Notes: generated by a model from the sequence alone, not told the origin. A stretch of 64,000 nucleotides of DNA from Sambucus nigra (GCA_949130495.1 OX422210.1:630606585-630670584), one strand, 5' to 3'; positions 34,911-48,064 are shown, counted from the first letter of the stretch. Translations and numbers: made by a program.

Positions 34911-36098
34911 ATGTACAACCACTACAACAGTTTATGGGTCAGTTCGAAAGAGAAAATTTTGACTAAGGACCCAAGGAGTAGGCAAGGCAAATAGAGTACG
35001 GAGGTAAACTCTCTTTATTAACCTTTGAGCATGGATATGTTTTGAGTGACATTGGGTGCATCACAACATAAGATTGTTAGCACTAGGATTCACAAGTGAT
35101 ATGGACTTAGTGGGTGTATTGGCCGTAATAGCCATGTTATATATATAAGTACCGTGGGGTAGGGGGTTGTTTGGTGTTAACCACTAGAGAGTGGGAAGTA
35201 TGCCAAGATGATGGTTGCATTACACGAGAGATTACTATTTTCGAGAATTATGGGAGTAGGGTGGGTGATTTGCCAAGTTTCAATTGGTTAGCGATAGTTT
35301 GGGGCTATAGTTGATTATTATAGTAAGACTTAGTGTTCGCAGTACCAGGGTATGAATTATCTTTGCTAGGTTTCACCTGAGATAGGGTCTAGCGTATATA
35401 TACGAGTATATATGTTCAAATGTGTTACATGATAAAATGTTAATATTGTTAATTGTAATCCCGAGAGTAGGGACGTTACTGATGTGATTCAGGGTGGATA
35501 GACTTATTATCGTGCAGGGAGATATAACTCGGGATTTATTTTGTGCAAAAGGTACTAGTGATAGTAAGGGAACAATATTGTATATTGTCTTTTATAGCAT
35601 AAAAAGTAGATGTGTATACTTTTATGTCAAAAGACGGGTACTTGGGGGTACGTACTATGGACTGAAGGCCTAATGGATCTCAACAACCGACAATGTTAGG
35701 TAGTAGTGTATCGGGGGGTTCCTTGTTTGGATTTCGCTTGCGTGACGTCCCACGCATGAAACTTGGCGCAACGTTGGAAGTGGGGAGATGTTTGGTCTTT
35801 AGTACATGGGTTGGGTACCTCAATTATTGTTTATTAATATCGTTATAACTGTGAGATCGAAGTTATATTATGGTGTAAGGCTGGTAAAAGTCGGGTATTA
35901 TTTTGTGCGGATAAGCACGGGTACCGGGTGTATGGGCGCTCTGGTTAACTTATTTCATTTAAAAATAATTCGCGACTAGAAGTGGGAGAGATAGGTGTGT
36001 CGACCTTAAGGGTAGGTTATTATAGAGCTAGTCGAGGCTTGGAAGTACTAGGCTTATCTGAATTTGGAGGACGAAATTCCTTTGTAAGGAGGGAAGAA
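34911..36098 (+). other. Gypsy internal remainder and polypurine tract
   Basis: No integrase or reverse transcriptase motif is present, so most of pol has been deleted. A copy of the ~60-nt folded motif lies at 35701-35762. The polypurine tract 'gtaaggagggaagaa' (about 36083-36098) ends next to the 3' LTR. Confidence 0.75.
35701..35762 (+). other. ~60-nt folded motif, copy in the Gypsy internal region
   Basis: TAGTGTATCGGGGGGTTCC ... TTTCGCTTGCGTGACGTCCC. The small hairpin has a shortened loop, and the outer pairing becomes GGGG with TCCC (one G-T pair). Confidence 0.65.
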
Positions 36099-38583
36099 TG
36101 TAACATATCGAAATTTTGAGGACTTTAAGTATAATTATTTTTGGGTGTAACAGAAATTATTTATTTTGGAGAAATTTAAATTTACGATTTGGAGTAAATT
36201 TTTTGATTTGGAGAAATGATTTAAATTGGAGGATTTAGTTAATTTGGCAAATTGAGATTTAAATTATTATTATTTTTTTGTGTCGCATTTTTGTGTTGAA
36301 AAAATTAAGAATGTAATGAAGTAATTCAGATGACAATTTTGAGTGCACGGTTGAGTTCGGATGGGTCAAAATAGTCAAAAAAGAGTATCCAAGGGTAGGA
36401 AATGGGTCTCTGGGCATTTTTAGGCATAACCAAGCCTACATAAGAGTGTTTGGGCCATTTTTAATAGAGCACACAAGCCTAAAAATGGGATTGACTTAAT
36501 AAACCCTAAAAGTGAGAGGGTGTGGCATCCATAACTCATTTTAGAAAACCTAAGAAAGTAGAGGAGAAAAGAGGGAGCAATTGGAGAAACATTGGGAGCC
36601 AAAAGCAAGAACAAATGTGGGCAATCTTCATCAAATCATCATCTACAACAAAGGATTCAGACCATACGAACCTTACAAGGCCAGTGTTTAAACTTGCTTT
36701 TAAATTAATTGCAAATTTCAATTCATATGACAGTGGGTGTGGTAAAAGCCCATTGTTTTGGGGTTGGGTTAACAAATAAATTGGGTTTCAATTAATTGAA
36801 TACTACGTGTGTATTTTGTATGGAGGAAGATTTATATCTCAAGTGAAATAATGTGGATTTAGACTTGTGATTTGAAAGAATATATATTATTGTTTAAATC
36901 AATGATTAGTGAAATCAAAAAGGGAATAAAGCCTTATAAATTATGTGAAAACCAAATCATAAATCTAGAGAAATTTTACCAAGAATGTTAGAAGTTGTAG
37001 TGTAAACTCGAATTTGTACAATTTATCAACGATGTATTTGGGAATTGGATAGCACAAGATATTGGACTAGGCAACAAGGGTTTATGGAAAATACACTGTG
37101 CCGATGAAACCGTAGTTACCCAACTCGTTCTTTTGTTAATTGTTCGTTTTACACATTGATGTTGGTAAATGATGATATTTCAATGTTGGGATTTCGCTAG
37201 GATTCGTTGATGTTGTTGGGGGGTTAATAGCTATGGAGTTTGGGTTGATGTTAAAAGCTTGGAAGGTTGGCTATGGCAGAATGGAAAAAGAAAAAGCTTG
37301 GAAGGTTGGCTATGGTGGAATGGCGAAAACAGGGAGACGAAGAGGGACAAACCCAGCAGGTTGTTCGAACGACACTGCCAGATCCGCCTAATTTTTCTTA
37401 TTTTTATTTATTTTGAGGACGGTTTGGAAATTATGGAGATTGCAGTACGAATTTTCATTCTTCCATACCTAGGATTTAAAATGGGAGGCATATAAATAAT
37501 GGGGAACAACGATAAAAGTATGAAAATTTAAATTATAGAAGTTGGGAGTGATAAATTCTAAAGTATATATTTCGGGACAAGTGACCTGTGACACCCCGAC
37601 TAATTAAATACCGGGTAGCTACTCCTTTATTCAAATTAATACAAAATGTCAAGTTGGTTCAGTTCAGAGCATCACTGTCGAAAACATTTTTAAACAACTA
37701 CTAGCCACCTAATATTTAAAAAGTGAGTTGCCAAATTTTATTAGTTAAATTAACATGCAACCAATTGAATTATAAGCTAACTATACCACAATCACATCAC
37801 AATCACAACAGAATAATAATGGAATAATAAAATGAGTCTGGAGTAACACTCCCCTGAATAATCCAAATACTGAATAAAACCCAATACAAAGTTTAAATAA
37901 AAATAACTCCAAAACTCAAATGAAACTGAAAGTATGAGAAAGCTGTCTCTAAATGGAAAGGGGCAACATGCCCTAATAGATGAATGACCTCGAATAGAAT
38001 CAAATGTAGAATGTGGTGGCGTCTACTATCGAGATCCTATAACTTCCACAGCAGCTACAGCACGTCAATGGAATGGAACTCCTATGCTTGGCGTCCCTGT
38101 GGCTGGGCACCTAAAAGGTTTTTCAAGAAAAATAAATTTGAAAGCAAACGGGTCAGAGCTCGAGGAGAAAACAGTTTAAAAATATAGCAAGTGTTTAATC
38201 GCATTAAACAGTGAATATTAAATACATGTTAGTTACATGCTCTCACATGAGTTTCTCACCCCTCAACTAATGGGCACGCCTAACTCATATACTTAACCCA
38301 TTCTAGTTATGCCGTTCTAACTAGTCTGTAACACATCATGTCCGCACATTATAATATAGGGTCTATTCATATCATTCTAATATGTCCTGCGTGTGACTCA
38401 CATTGTTATTGATCATATTAATTCATAACAATTACGATAGAAATTCTCATTTTTATTATCCCATTCAAAATGTCTCAATTATTCATATTCACACTTTAAC
38501 AAAGAGTCTATTATAATTACAAGTATATTATTCTCAGCATAAATATACAATAAGGGCACCCCTAGGCTAAGCTGCGGTGCAGA

Positions 38584-38870
38584 CATACTCTGCTATCGAA
38601 TCTCGGTACATCACGTACATAAGGACCACATGTTCTGAATATCTCAGGAACCGTTTCAATAAGCAAAATCACACATATTGGAGGCAAACATAGTTCACAT
38701 ACCCATGGGTCATGCACATACCTATGCTCCCATGGTCAACTGACTTATTAACTCACAAATAAGTCATTCACAACCCTATGTCCTTAAGGTACCAATCTAA
38801 ATCCCCCTATAGGCACACAAAGATTAGATGTCCCTGTTCCGAAAACCGACCTCCCGTAATAGCAAGTATG
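38584..38870 (-). other. Stem-closed conserved LTR domain, copy in solo LTR C
   Basis: CATACTCTGCTAT (38584-38596) pairs with ATAGCAAGTATG (38859-38870) over 12 bp with one bulged base. Most of the interior has diverged, but 'ctcccgtaatagcaag' matches the 'ggaggt...gctat' edge of the other families when read on the minus strand. Confidence 0.6.
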
Positions 38871-39389
38871 GTAGGTATGTCATAGACATAATAATCCATA
38901 TATGAATCATTCACACCACTTAGATAACTTGTTATATTATTAAAGGTATATTCTACACCCTATACCATTAATCCAATTCGTACACTATTATAATTCCGGA
39001 TGATATATAATATATTTCGCCGATACGTCTCACGTCATATAGTTTCAAGTACTTAAAACCTAACCGAAGAGATTACTAAGTTTCTTACTATTCCCACATA
39101 TTAATTCGGTACTCTTAAGTCCTTATTTATGTACCAAATTCTAACTTATCACTCCTAAGAATTTATATCATGTTTTCGCATCATAAGATAGGAAATTACT
39201 CGTTGAACCTTCGTAAATTCAACACTACATTCCAACCAAATTCTAATATGTTTCGGGCTTCAAATATATCCCTACTGGACTCCCTCAAGTCCTAATGTAT
39301 TCACATAATCCCCAACTATAACGTTCAATGGCCGAAAAACACTTAAAAATCATAACGAGGAAAAACTCACCATTTCTGGGGGGATTGAT

Positions 39390-39440
39390 CTATCGATGGT
39401 CGATCGATCGACCTATGAATGTCGATCGATCGATCAAGCA
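39390..39440. repeat. Pair of TCGATCGATCGA palindromes in solo LTR C
   Basis: Perfect GGTCGATCGATCGACC at 39398-39413 and GTCGATCGATCGATC at 39421-39435, about 1.1 kb from the LTR 5' end (minus orientation). Confidence 0.9.
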
Positions 39441-40756
39441 GGTGAGGCTACGTATTTCTTCGTTTTTCAGTCCCAGATTTGTCCCAAAACTTCATTACAT
39501 GATGTGAAATCCTAATATAAGTATATGGGGTCATTATACAACCTAATTACATGATTCTTAACGTTCCATAACTCTTAAATCATCATTAACCAGGCCTTTC
39601 TTGGATCAAATTATCATACAACCTTAAAAACCCTAGTTTTCTATTTTCTTCAAGAATAATCATACTTCTCTTCCTAAATCCATTTTTAAATCATCAAGGA
39701 TCATGGATTGGTTAATGAAAAACTTCCATAATTAATATACATGCAATTCCTATCCAAAATTTAGGTTTCTATTCCAAGTTTCATGAATTTCAATCATTAT
39801 TCATAGCTATCATCAAATCCTACACTACCATGGATTAATTATTCGCTGAAACTTAATGAAATCAAATCACTTGCCTTAGAATTGATGTTTTGATCCGTTG
39901 ATGATGTTAATGGTTGGTTCTCCTCCTCTCTCAGGTGACAAATCCGGTGAATAATGGTGGTGTGTGGTGGTTATGGCTTGGAAACCCTCTTTGTAACTTC
40001 TCCTCTTTCTCACGTTGCCCAATCCTTGCTTTTTAGCTGCTAATGGACCTAATATTGGGTGATAAATAAGGCCTAAAATTCGTGGGTCAAAATCCTTTTA
40101 AAATTAAAATGACTAAAATACCCTCCCGGGTTACCAGTTTGGCCTACAAATGCCCCGGGACCCAAACTAAACCCCCGGGTAGTGTTTTCTGACTATTTTG
40201 ACCCCTCCGGACACGTTGACGCACTCAAAATGACCATACGGAGGATAAAATTATAATTTACTTTTAAATCCAATTAAATTGATTTCTGCCGCGACTGACA
40301 CACGCGTCCCAACTTAATTTCCTGAATTGTCGTATTTATGACTCGCGACAATTTTAATAAATTCCATAATCATATATTACTACATTCACCCAGTATTATT
40401 CAATATTATTATCATAATCAAATACTAACTCTCGTCTCGCTAGTATTTAAATCCAGATTAATTTACAATTAATTCCTATTTAATTTAACTAATCACATTA
40501 AATAAAATCAATAAAATTACGGGGTATTACATGAACATGTTCGGGCATCGTGGTTAAGTGAGACCATTTTTAATAAACTAATTAGTGTGCAAATTAATCA
40601 AATTACAAGTCGGTATATAGACTTGGGTATTTTAGGCTAGTTCTAGGGGTATTGTGCACGGTATATCTTGGATTAAATTTAATGTATATATGTATATATA
40701 TTGTGTGTTCATAAATATCGGTGACTAGATATTTATTAAAAGCAATACCCCTCTAG

Positions 40757-40990
40757 TGCTATCATTGGAGGTTGCACGATGTGGGTGAATCCGCTGGCTT
40801 GAGGAGCAGGGGAAGTATAGTTCCCAGGTTATAGCGTCCGAAGTTAGGGGTGAGACGCTTTAGGTATGATTCGGTCTCACTTCCGGAGGGAACTATGACC
40901 GCCTCCGCTATGTTTATTTTGTTTCACTGATTCAGGGAGCTATCCGTGTCAGGGTGTCCAGGCGGATGAGTATACCTAGAAATGATAGCA
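40757..40990 (+). other. Stem-closed conserved LTR domain, copy in the Gypsy 3' LTR
   Basis: TGCTATCAT (40757-40765) and ATGATAGCA (40982-40990). The interior matches the 5' LTR copy with scattered substitutions. Confidence 0.78.
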
Positions 40991-42067
40991 TTGTAGAGAA
41001 CATTCGGTTAGTGTCTACTCGGGTGGATGGTTATATATTTACGGTTGTGTGAATGTTGTAATATGATGATACGTATGCATGGTGCAATTATTTATATATG
41101 GGTAAAACACATGATGTGAATTGTATTTATATTATATAACTTGTGAGAATGTTATATGGTCCCAAATGAGAAATGATTAATTAAGTTAATGTAATGAATA
41201 ACTTATAAATCATATATTAGACATGTTTGGGTTAGAGTAGTGTGTCAGGAAGGGTATTATCAAGATCTAGTCACGAGGTAGACGACTAGGTGGGTTCTAT
41301 AGGAAAAACGTTAGGCGTGCACAATAGTTGAGGGGTGAGTCGGTCCTCAGGAGAGTGAGACACTATCTTAAATATGAAGAGCTTTCCTGCATTTTAATTT
41401 ACTGCAATTTAATTCACTTGCTAAATATTTTCAAAATGTTTTGGGTTCTAACCCTTGCTATCAAATATTTTCAAAACCTTTTAGGTGTCCGACCACAGGG
41501 ATGCCATACTTGATTCTATTCCAGGGTTACGCTGTTGCAGCATATATGGGTGTTGCAGGAGTTGGATTAGACTCCTCTTTCATTCATTCCCAGGTTAGGA
41601 GTTTTGTCTCAGTTGTATTTTCGAGCATGTTGCTCACTGCATTTATTCAAATTGTATGGGATTTATTTTTCTACATGTCAGATGTTTTTGGTTTGGACGT
41701 TTTTATTCGATGTTTATTCGGCTAGTACTTTTTTAAGATATTTGTGGAATGCTTAGACTCTATTATATTGTGATGATCCTGTTTAGTCTCTTGTTGTACT
41801 TAGTGACTTGGTGTTTTAAAAGATAAAATTTTGATACCGGCTTAATTAATTTTTAGGTGGTTAGTAATTAATAAGTTTTCGATAATGATGCTGAGTTAAC
41901 CAGATGGAACTCCTGTTTTAATTTGATAAAGGCCTGATCACCCAGTATTTAATTAGGCGGGGTGTCACAATACATTATTCATGGGAAAGTTATTTAATCA
42001 CTACAAAATAAAATTTAAATCAGAATTTGATTGTATTGTAAAATCCTTTAATAGTTAATTTGTATAG

Positions 42068-43838
42068 ATGATAGAAGCACAAAAAATAGATAGTAACATA
42101 TATGAAGAAATAGAATGAAAATTACCAGATTCAACAACTCATACAGAAAAAAATCCCGAAAAAAATAATATATATGAGAATACAACAGGAGGAAGCAGTA
42201 TTATATTTAGTAAATATAAACCTTTAGAAGACAATAAAGAAATTAATGTATTAATAGTAGAAGATCAACTAGAACAAATATATGAACATACTAGAATATA
42301 AAATATATGATGTAATATTTGAAAACTGTGATAATATAACATAAGAAGAGCTTATAGAAAAGTATGGCAGCGAAGAGGCAAAAGAAATGATAATATCCAT
42401 ATATTGTGCAAAAGGAACAAACGAAGATAACAAAAGAAAAATACTAAAAATAGGAATAGATAAATTTATAAGTAATAAATAAATAAAAATAATAATAAAA
42501 GAAATAAACCCAGCAGAAGAATCATCAACATCAACTACAACAGACTATACTTATGACTATTCAACTCATAAAAAACTAGAGGCCACAAAAGAAAATTACA
42601 ATGAAAATAATACAAGAATACTAGCATTTAAATCACGAGATAGGTATATATTTACACACATTCTAATATTGTAAGGAAATATGGAAGTATATTGAATTTA
42701 GACAAAGTAAATCCCCAAGACTGGGAAACTCCAATAGAAAATTGGGAAAAAAGGATGTTTTAGAGCATGTACAGTAATAAACTTTGAAAATAAAACCAAT
42801 ATTGAAGCATATTTTGAAAACACATTACAAGGTAGTGTATCTAATTGGCATCTAATCTATATAACGACAGCAGATTATAGCCAATTTAAAAAAGAATTTA
42901 ATGTAGAAGAATTTACTAATTTGATTAAACAAGCATTTATAGGGGAAAATAGACTATTATATATAACAAAAAGCCAATCAGAAGCATTAAGAAATTTAGA
43001 ACAATTGCAAATATGTAGATTAGAATACTAGAAGAATATACCAAAAAATTTACAGAATATTGTACACAAACCAATAGAACATCTGATGATAAATTATTAA
43101 ATAGATTTCTAGAAAAAATACCAGGAACAATAGGAGAAAAAATATGGACGAAACGGAAGGATAAGGTAGGAGATAAACATGAGTGCTCAATAGGGTTAAG
43201 AATCAAAATAGCATACGACACTTTAAAATCAGAATGCAAAAAGTTAAAAAAAAAGAAATCTAAAAACAATACTACTATACTTGTCAACAAATAGACTTAC
43301 CACCACAATACGGTTGTGATAATAAAAGTATAATAAACCATAGAAATAAAAGCACAAAAAATCATAGAAATAAAAGAACAAAAAAATATAAAAAATATAG
43401 AAACTATAGAATTAGACCTAGTAGAACATATAAAAGATATAATCAAAATAAATATAATCAATATAGACGCGAAAGACCATGTTATAAAAAGAGACAAATG
43501 AACAAAGAAAATAAAGAAACAAAAAGAGATGAAAATAAAAGGATAAAAATTGCAAATGTTTTATATGTGGAGATCCTAATCATTTTCGACCTAATTGTCC
43601 TTATAGATATAAAAATAATAATGTTTCAAAAAAGCAAGAAAAAATAAATATTTTAAATGATACTGAAGATGACCTAGAAGACACAATAGAACTAGAAAGT
43701 ATATATAATGAAAATGAAGAAATGGATAATATTAGCATATATAGTAAAGAGTCAATAGAATCAGAAGACGAGCGTATAGAAAATATAGAAAAGAGTCTAG
43801 AAGATTTAAACTTTTTATACAATATGGAAGAATGTTAA
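42068..43838 (+). pseudogene. Pararetroviral capsid region with CCHC zinc knuckle
   Basis: The region starts with an ATG and an acidic N terminus, runs through many frames rich in Asn/Lys/Glu, and ends with an acidic tail and a TAA at 43836-43838. The nucleic-acid-binding knuckle CFICGDPNHFRPNC lies at 43557-43598 (C-x2-C-x4-H-x4-C), as in Caulimoviridae capsid proteins, which bind the pregenomic RNA and DNA. A Lys/Arg-rich block before the knuckle (about 43300-43550) fits the basic arm of such capsids. Numerous stops and frameshifts make it non-functional. The minus-strand ORFs over this interval are shadows of its A-rich composition. Confidence 0.78.
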
Positions 43839-43856
43839 TACAAAATTATACAATAT

Positions 43857-44054
43857 ATGTTTATAAAGAAAATATGTGCAAAAGGTTTAAAGGAAGACAA
43901 AGAGATGTATATTTGCAAGATATGTAGTAGAAATTTATGTATAAATTGTTATAAAGAAATAAAAGAGAAACTCAAGGAACACATAAATAGTACAAATAAA
44001 TCATCTTTAATTACTTTTCCTATACAAATTAAATTTACTAAAATAAAATTTTAA
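43857..44054 (+). pseudogene. Second cysteine-rich motif downstream of the pararetroviral capsid
   Basis: The 65-residue frame contains ICAKGLKEDKEMYICKICSR and then NLCINCYKEIKEKLKEH, a pattern C-x12-C-x2-C-x4-C-x2-C. Badnavirus-type capsids are known to have a second Cys-rich motif after the CCHC knuckle with very similar spacing, so this may be the equivalent. It was probably once continuous with the capsid frame. Confidence 0.55.
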
Positions 44055-44760
44055 ATACAACCACAATGTTAGACACAGAAGCAACAAAAAGTTCAGTTCA
44101 TATATAATTAGTACCCAAAAAAATATAAAAGAACTAAGTTATTCAGTATATATACATCAATTTAATAAAAAAGAAATACCAATAACACAATGTATACATA
44201 ATATACCAATATATATAAATAAAGAACAATTTAATCTAACTCAAACATTATTAACAAATGTAAAAAGCCATCACCCTTTTATTCGTGGATTAAATTTTAT
44301 TCAATCTCTATCTGGAGGATTTATGTATACTCCATCAGCACTACGATTATTTAAAAAAGGAGCTCCTTTATACCTAATAATCAACAGAATAATATAGAAA
44401 AGAAAGAAAAATCGTTAATTATTAATAATAATATAATATTAAAAACATTAGAAAAATTAGTAGATGAACCACAAGAAGACAATCTAGATGAAAACTATTT
44501 ATGTGAATATCTGCAGCAAATAGAAGAAAACCTAACATAAAAAATAGATTTCAAAAATTTAAATAAAATAATGTTCATAAATACTAAATTAGAATCAGAA
44601 GATTTAATCCGTTTAGCAGAAAAGACAGAAATAATAGGAGAAAATCCACATAAGAATTGGAACAAAACTAAAATAGAAGCCAAATTATATATAATTAATC
44701 TAAACTTAACCATAAAAACTAAAGACATAACATGTGAACTCATACACCAAGAATAATTTT
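44055..44760 (+). pseudogene. Pararetroviral aspartic protease region
   Basis: The active-site box reads LDTEAT at 44069-44086, where DTGAT/S is expected, so the Gly is replaced by Glu. About 200 bp on, HHPFIRGLNFIQSLSGGFMY followed by TPSALRLFKK resembles the region between protease and reverse transcriptase in this family. In-frame stops are frequent. The protease matures the polyprotein in functional relatives. Confidence 0.6.
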
Positions 44761-45212
44761 AAATACAAATTAGAGATTTATAAAATATAGGAGTTATACA
44801 GAGAAGCATTAGTAGACACAAAATCCCCGCTTTAATGGTAAGAAATCATTCAGAAATAAAAAGAGGAAAATCTAGGATGGTAATAAATTATAAAAGATTA
44901 AATGATAATACATACGATGATATTTATAAAATACCTAATAAAGATGAATTAATAAATAAAATTCAAGATACAAAATATTTTTCAAAATTTGATTGTAAAT
45001 CAGAATTTTGGCAGATAAAAATGGAAAAAGAATCAATAGAATGGAAACATTCACATGTCCAGAAGGACATTTTGAATGGTTAGTAATGCCTTTTGGCCTA
45101 AAGAATGCACCACAGAATTTTCAGAACAAAATGGATAAAATATTTAAAAAATATTCAGATTTTTGTATAGTATATATAGATGACATATTAGTATTTAGCA
45201 ATAATAAAAAGA
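44761..45212 (+). pseudogene. Pararetroviral reverse transcriptase, fingers and palm (5' part)
   Basis: Landmarks are SRMVINYKRLND, then KFDCKSEFWQI, then CPEGHFEW and VMPFGLKNAP, then the catalytic YIDD at 45173-45184 followed by ILVFS. A frameshift near 45040 separates the first half from the second. The enzyme copies pregenomic RNA into DNA in functional relatives. The frame is interrupted at about 45212 by the large inverted-repeat element. The next residues of the domain resume at 58172, so the element inserted into a reading frame. Confidence 0.88.
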
Positions 45213-45599
45213 GATAATTATATTTAAGTCCCATTTGTCGGGTCACCATTCATAAACGTCCTATTGACTTTTCAACAATCCTATAGGTCCTATTCCAACT
45301 TTTTAGGGAATTTTTTTCATAATTTTACCCTTTTATAACTAATCATCCGTAACTTCCATTAGGAAGTTACATAAGTGGTTGGACGTTTTTTTTAATCTTT
45401 AAATAATCATAACTTTTGATTCACAAATCCATTTTTTGCAAAATTACAATTTTTTAAATCTGCTCGACGAGATGTATCAAACAAGATCCATGAAGGCTAT
45501 AAGATTCCAAAGAAAAAAATTTACACAAACAGTAAACTTTACTGTATGCACTAGAATTTGAAATAGTTTTATATATGTGACATTTTCACAAACAGACAG

Positions 45600-45626
45600 T
45601 AACATTTATTGTAGTAATATTACACA

Positions 45627-45665
<39 letters not shown>

Positions 45666-46287
45666 GTGGATCCAAACCCTCTTTTTTCAAAATTACCTTA
45701 TATTTAAAGGTTCGCGCTAGCGGCATCCAATCCTTACCACCATTGTTGGAGCTTCAACGACCTTCGTCAGAGCTACGATTTAGGGTGGGTAAGGGTGGCA
45801 TGTGATGCCGCTGGCGCTGACCTTTGAAAATAAGAGACTTTTGAATAAATGGGTTTTGGATCGACCTGAGTGTCATGGGGTGCCGCTGGCGTGGACCGTT
45901 GAAAATAAGATTGGATAAATGGGATCTGGATCCTCTTGAGCACCGATTTGGGGTGATTAGGGGTGGCATTAGGTGCCGGTGGCGCAGATCTTTAAAAATA
46001 GGAGCATATTATATATATATATATATATATATAATGTGATAACACAGTAAATGCTATTGTTTGTAAAAATGTCATAGATATTAAACTTTATTGTATACAA
46101 CAGAAAATGAAATAGTTTTATATCTGTGACATTTTCACAAACAATAACACTTACTATGTTAATATATTTATGAAATAGTTTTATATATATATAATTTTCA
46201 CAAACAGTAATATTTACCGAGTTAATATTACACAATATATATATATAGAATTTTCACAAACAGTAACATTTACTGAGTTGATATTAC

Positions 46288-46361
<74 letters not shown>

Positions 46362-47037
46362 CGGTAGATCCAAACATCTTTTTTTCAAACTTACCATATT
46401 TTTAAAGGTTTACGCTAGCGACATTCAATCCCCACCTTTACCCACCCCCATTGTCGGAGCTTCAACGACTTTCATCAGAGCTATGATTTGGGAGGGTAGT
46501 AGTGGCATAGGGTGCCGCTGGCGCGGACCTCTGAAATTAAGAGAATATTAGATAAATAGGGTTTGGATCCACCGGAGCTCCGATTTGGGGTAAGTAGGGG
46601 TGGCATTGGGTTAGGTTTATATCTATAACATTTTCACAAACATTAACATTTACTGTATTCATATAACACAGTGTATATATATATTTATCCACACCTCCTT
46701 TTTCTGATATTATCTTATTTTTAACGGTCCGCGCCAGCGGCATCCAATCCCCACCACCACCCAACCCCTTTGTCGGAGCTCCAACAACCTTCATCAGAGC
46801 TCTGATTTGAGGTGGCATGGGATGCCGATGTAACATTTTCACAAACAGTAACATTTATTATTTGTGAAAATATTACAGATATAAACCTAACCCAATGCTA
46901 TCCCTACTCACCTCAAACTGGAGCTCCGGTGGATCCAAACCCCATTTATCCAATATTCTCTTATTTCCTAAGATCCGCGCCAGCGGCACTCCATGTCACC
47001 CCAAATCAAAACTCTGATGAAGGTTGTTGGAGCTCCG
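45600..47037. repeat. Left-arm repeat modules and TA microsatellites
   Basis: Several alternating modules recur: (TA)n tracts (about 45629, 46008 and 46291), 'acattttcacaaacagtaacatttact', and a GC-richer block with 'ggtccgcgccagcggcatcc' and 'ggagctccggtggatccaaaccc'. Their order changes between copies. ORFs here are artefacts of the repeats. Confidence 0.75.
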
Positions 47038-47800
47038 TGTAACAACCCGCCTAATAAGATACCGGGCGATCACTCCAATATTAAATTAAAACAGGAGTCA
47101 CATATGGATCATCCTTAGCATCACTGTCGAAAATCCATTTAATTACTAATATCCTATTAGGTGGCCGTTAAAAACTTTTACTAAACTACCCTTTTTAACG
47201 AATAAATTACAACATCCACAATTAAATGCGTAATGAACTGAAATGAAAAAGAAAGGAACTAAAATAACCGAACACTCGGTCCAAATATACAACCATATCG
47301 AATGTTGTACTGAAAGAATAAATATATGCAATTGAGCCATTGGCTCGAAAGTTTATACAATATCTCCTATCTAGAGTACAAGGAAGGAAACGTCTACCAA
47401 TAACCTGCAAGCATCCACAGCTGCTGCAGCAGACGTCTGACTCGAAAGAATTTCCATCCAGGCGTCCCTGTGTCTGGACACCTATGTATATATATAATAT
47501 AACAAGAAAGGAAAAGTAGACAAACGGGTCAGAGCCACGAATGTTGAAAATATTTTGCAAGTGCATAAATGCCTTATTTTTTAGGAAAATAATTTTATCT
47601 CATATTTAAGTTTGGTATCGCACTCCCATGAGATACCCCTCACCTCTCCGCTAATAGTGCACTCCTAGAGCATCTATCTAGAACATTCTAGTCAAGCTAC
47701 CCTGCTAAACTAGTCTATCACCCAACCACTATCTACCCTAGATAGTCCAAGTAATGTACTAAGGGCTAAGCTTCACCCCAGTCTCAACGTTATGCCATGT

Positions 47801-48064
47801 TCGTGCGTGGGGTGTCTCGCAAAGCGAAATCCAAACAAGGAACCTCCCCGATACACTACTACGCGGCACGGTTGATAGTCGAGATCCGCCAGTCCCTAAG
47901 TACAGAAAGATATATAATAATATATATACCATAAGAATTAATAATATAAGAGCACTAAGGATTAAACTTCTCCCCAGTCTCAACACACTGCCATATTCGT
48001 GCGTGGGGTGTCTCGCGAAGCGAAATCCAAACAAGGAACCCCCCCCCCCCCCGATACACTACTA
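47801..48064 (-). other. Two ~60-nt folded motifs in the LARD left LTR
   Basis: Copies at 47801-47860 and 47997-48064, both sense to the element. The second has a GAA instead of AAA hairpin loop and an expanded C tract (about 48039-48052). Confidence 0.75.

Larger units (their letters stand above)
37587..40531 (-). mobile_element. Solo LTR C (2945 bp, minus orientation) inside the Gypsy 3' LTR
   Basis: It starts TGTGACACCCCGAC and ends CGGGGTATTACA, flanked by TGACC (37582-37586) and TGAAC (40532-40536). The Gypsy LTR resumes exactly after it ('gttcgggcatcgtgg', compare 32125). It carries a GATC/TCGA palindrome pair (39398-39435) and a stem-closed domain (38584-38870). Confidence 0.88.
30613..41969 (+). 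mobile_element. Ty3/Gypsy LTR retrotransposon (chromovirus-like), internally deleted, nested solo LTR in its 3' LTR
   Basis: The 5' LTR is 30613-33576 and the 3' LTR 36099-41969, the latter enlarged by solo LTR C (37587-40531). Both start TGTAACA(C/T)(C/A)TCGAAA and end GCGGGGTGT(T/C)ACA. The primer-binding site TGGTATCAGAGC is at 33579-33590, and the polypurine tract is just before 36099. ATACT and ATACA flank the element. The internal region is only 2.5 kb and holds a broken gag with no recognisable pol. Long LTRs, the gag type and the 'ggacgaaattcc' phrase before the purine tract fit Tekay/Del-type chromoviruses, but no chromodomain or integrase is left to prove it. Confidence 0.88.
36099..41969 (+). 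repeat. 3' LTR of the Gypsy element, interrupted by solo LTR C
   Basis: Apart from the insert it is about 2.92 kb and aligns with the 5' LTR over its full length, with many substitutions, so the element is clearly older than the LARD. One palindrome plus its spacer is deleted (about 37362). Confidence 0.88.

Noticed and set aside
30613..41969. Host disease-resistance or other gene hidden between the Gypsy LTRs
   Set aside because: The internal 2.5 kb shows only gag landmarks, a zinc knuckle and a purine tract.
42937..43822. Hydrophobic minus-strand ORFs over the capsid region
   Set aside because: They are shadows of A-rich coding sequence on the plus strand, rich in Phe, Ile and Ser because of composition.
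45969..47042. ORFs with 'VCENVIDIKLF' type repeats as a coding family
   Set aside because: They arise from the repeated 'gtaacatttactgtttgtgaaaatg' cassette, change frame and strand between copies, and lack any start or domain.
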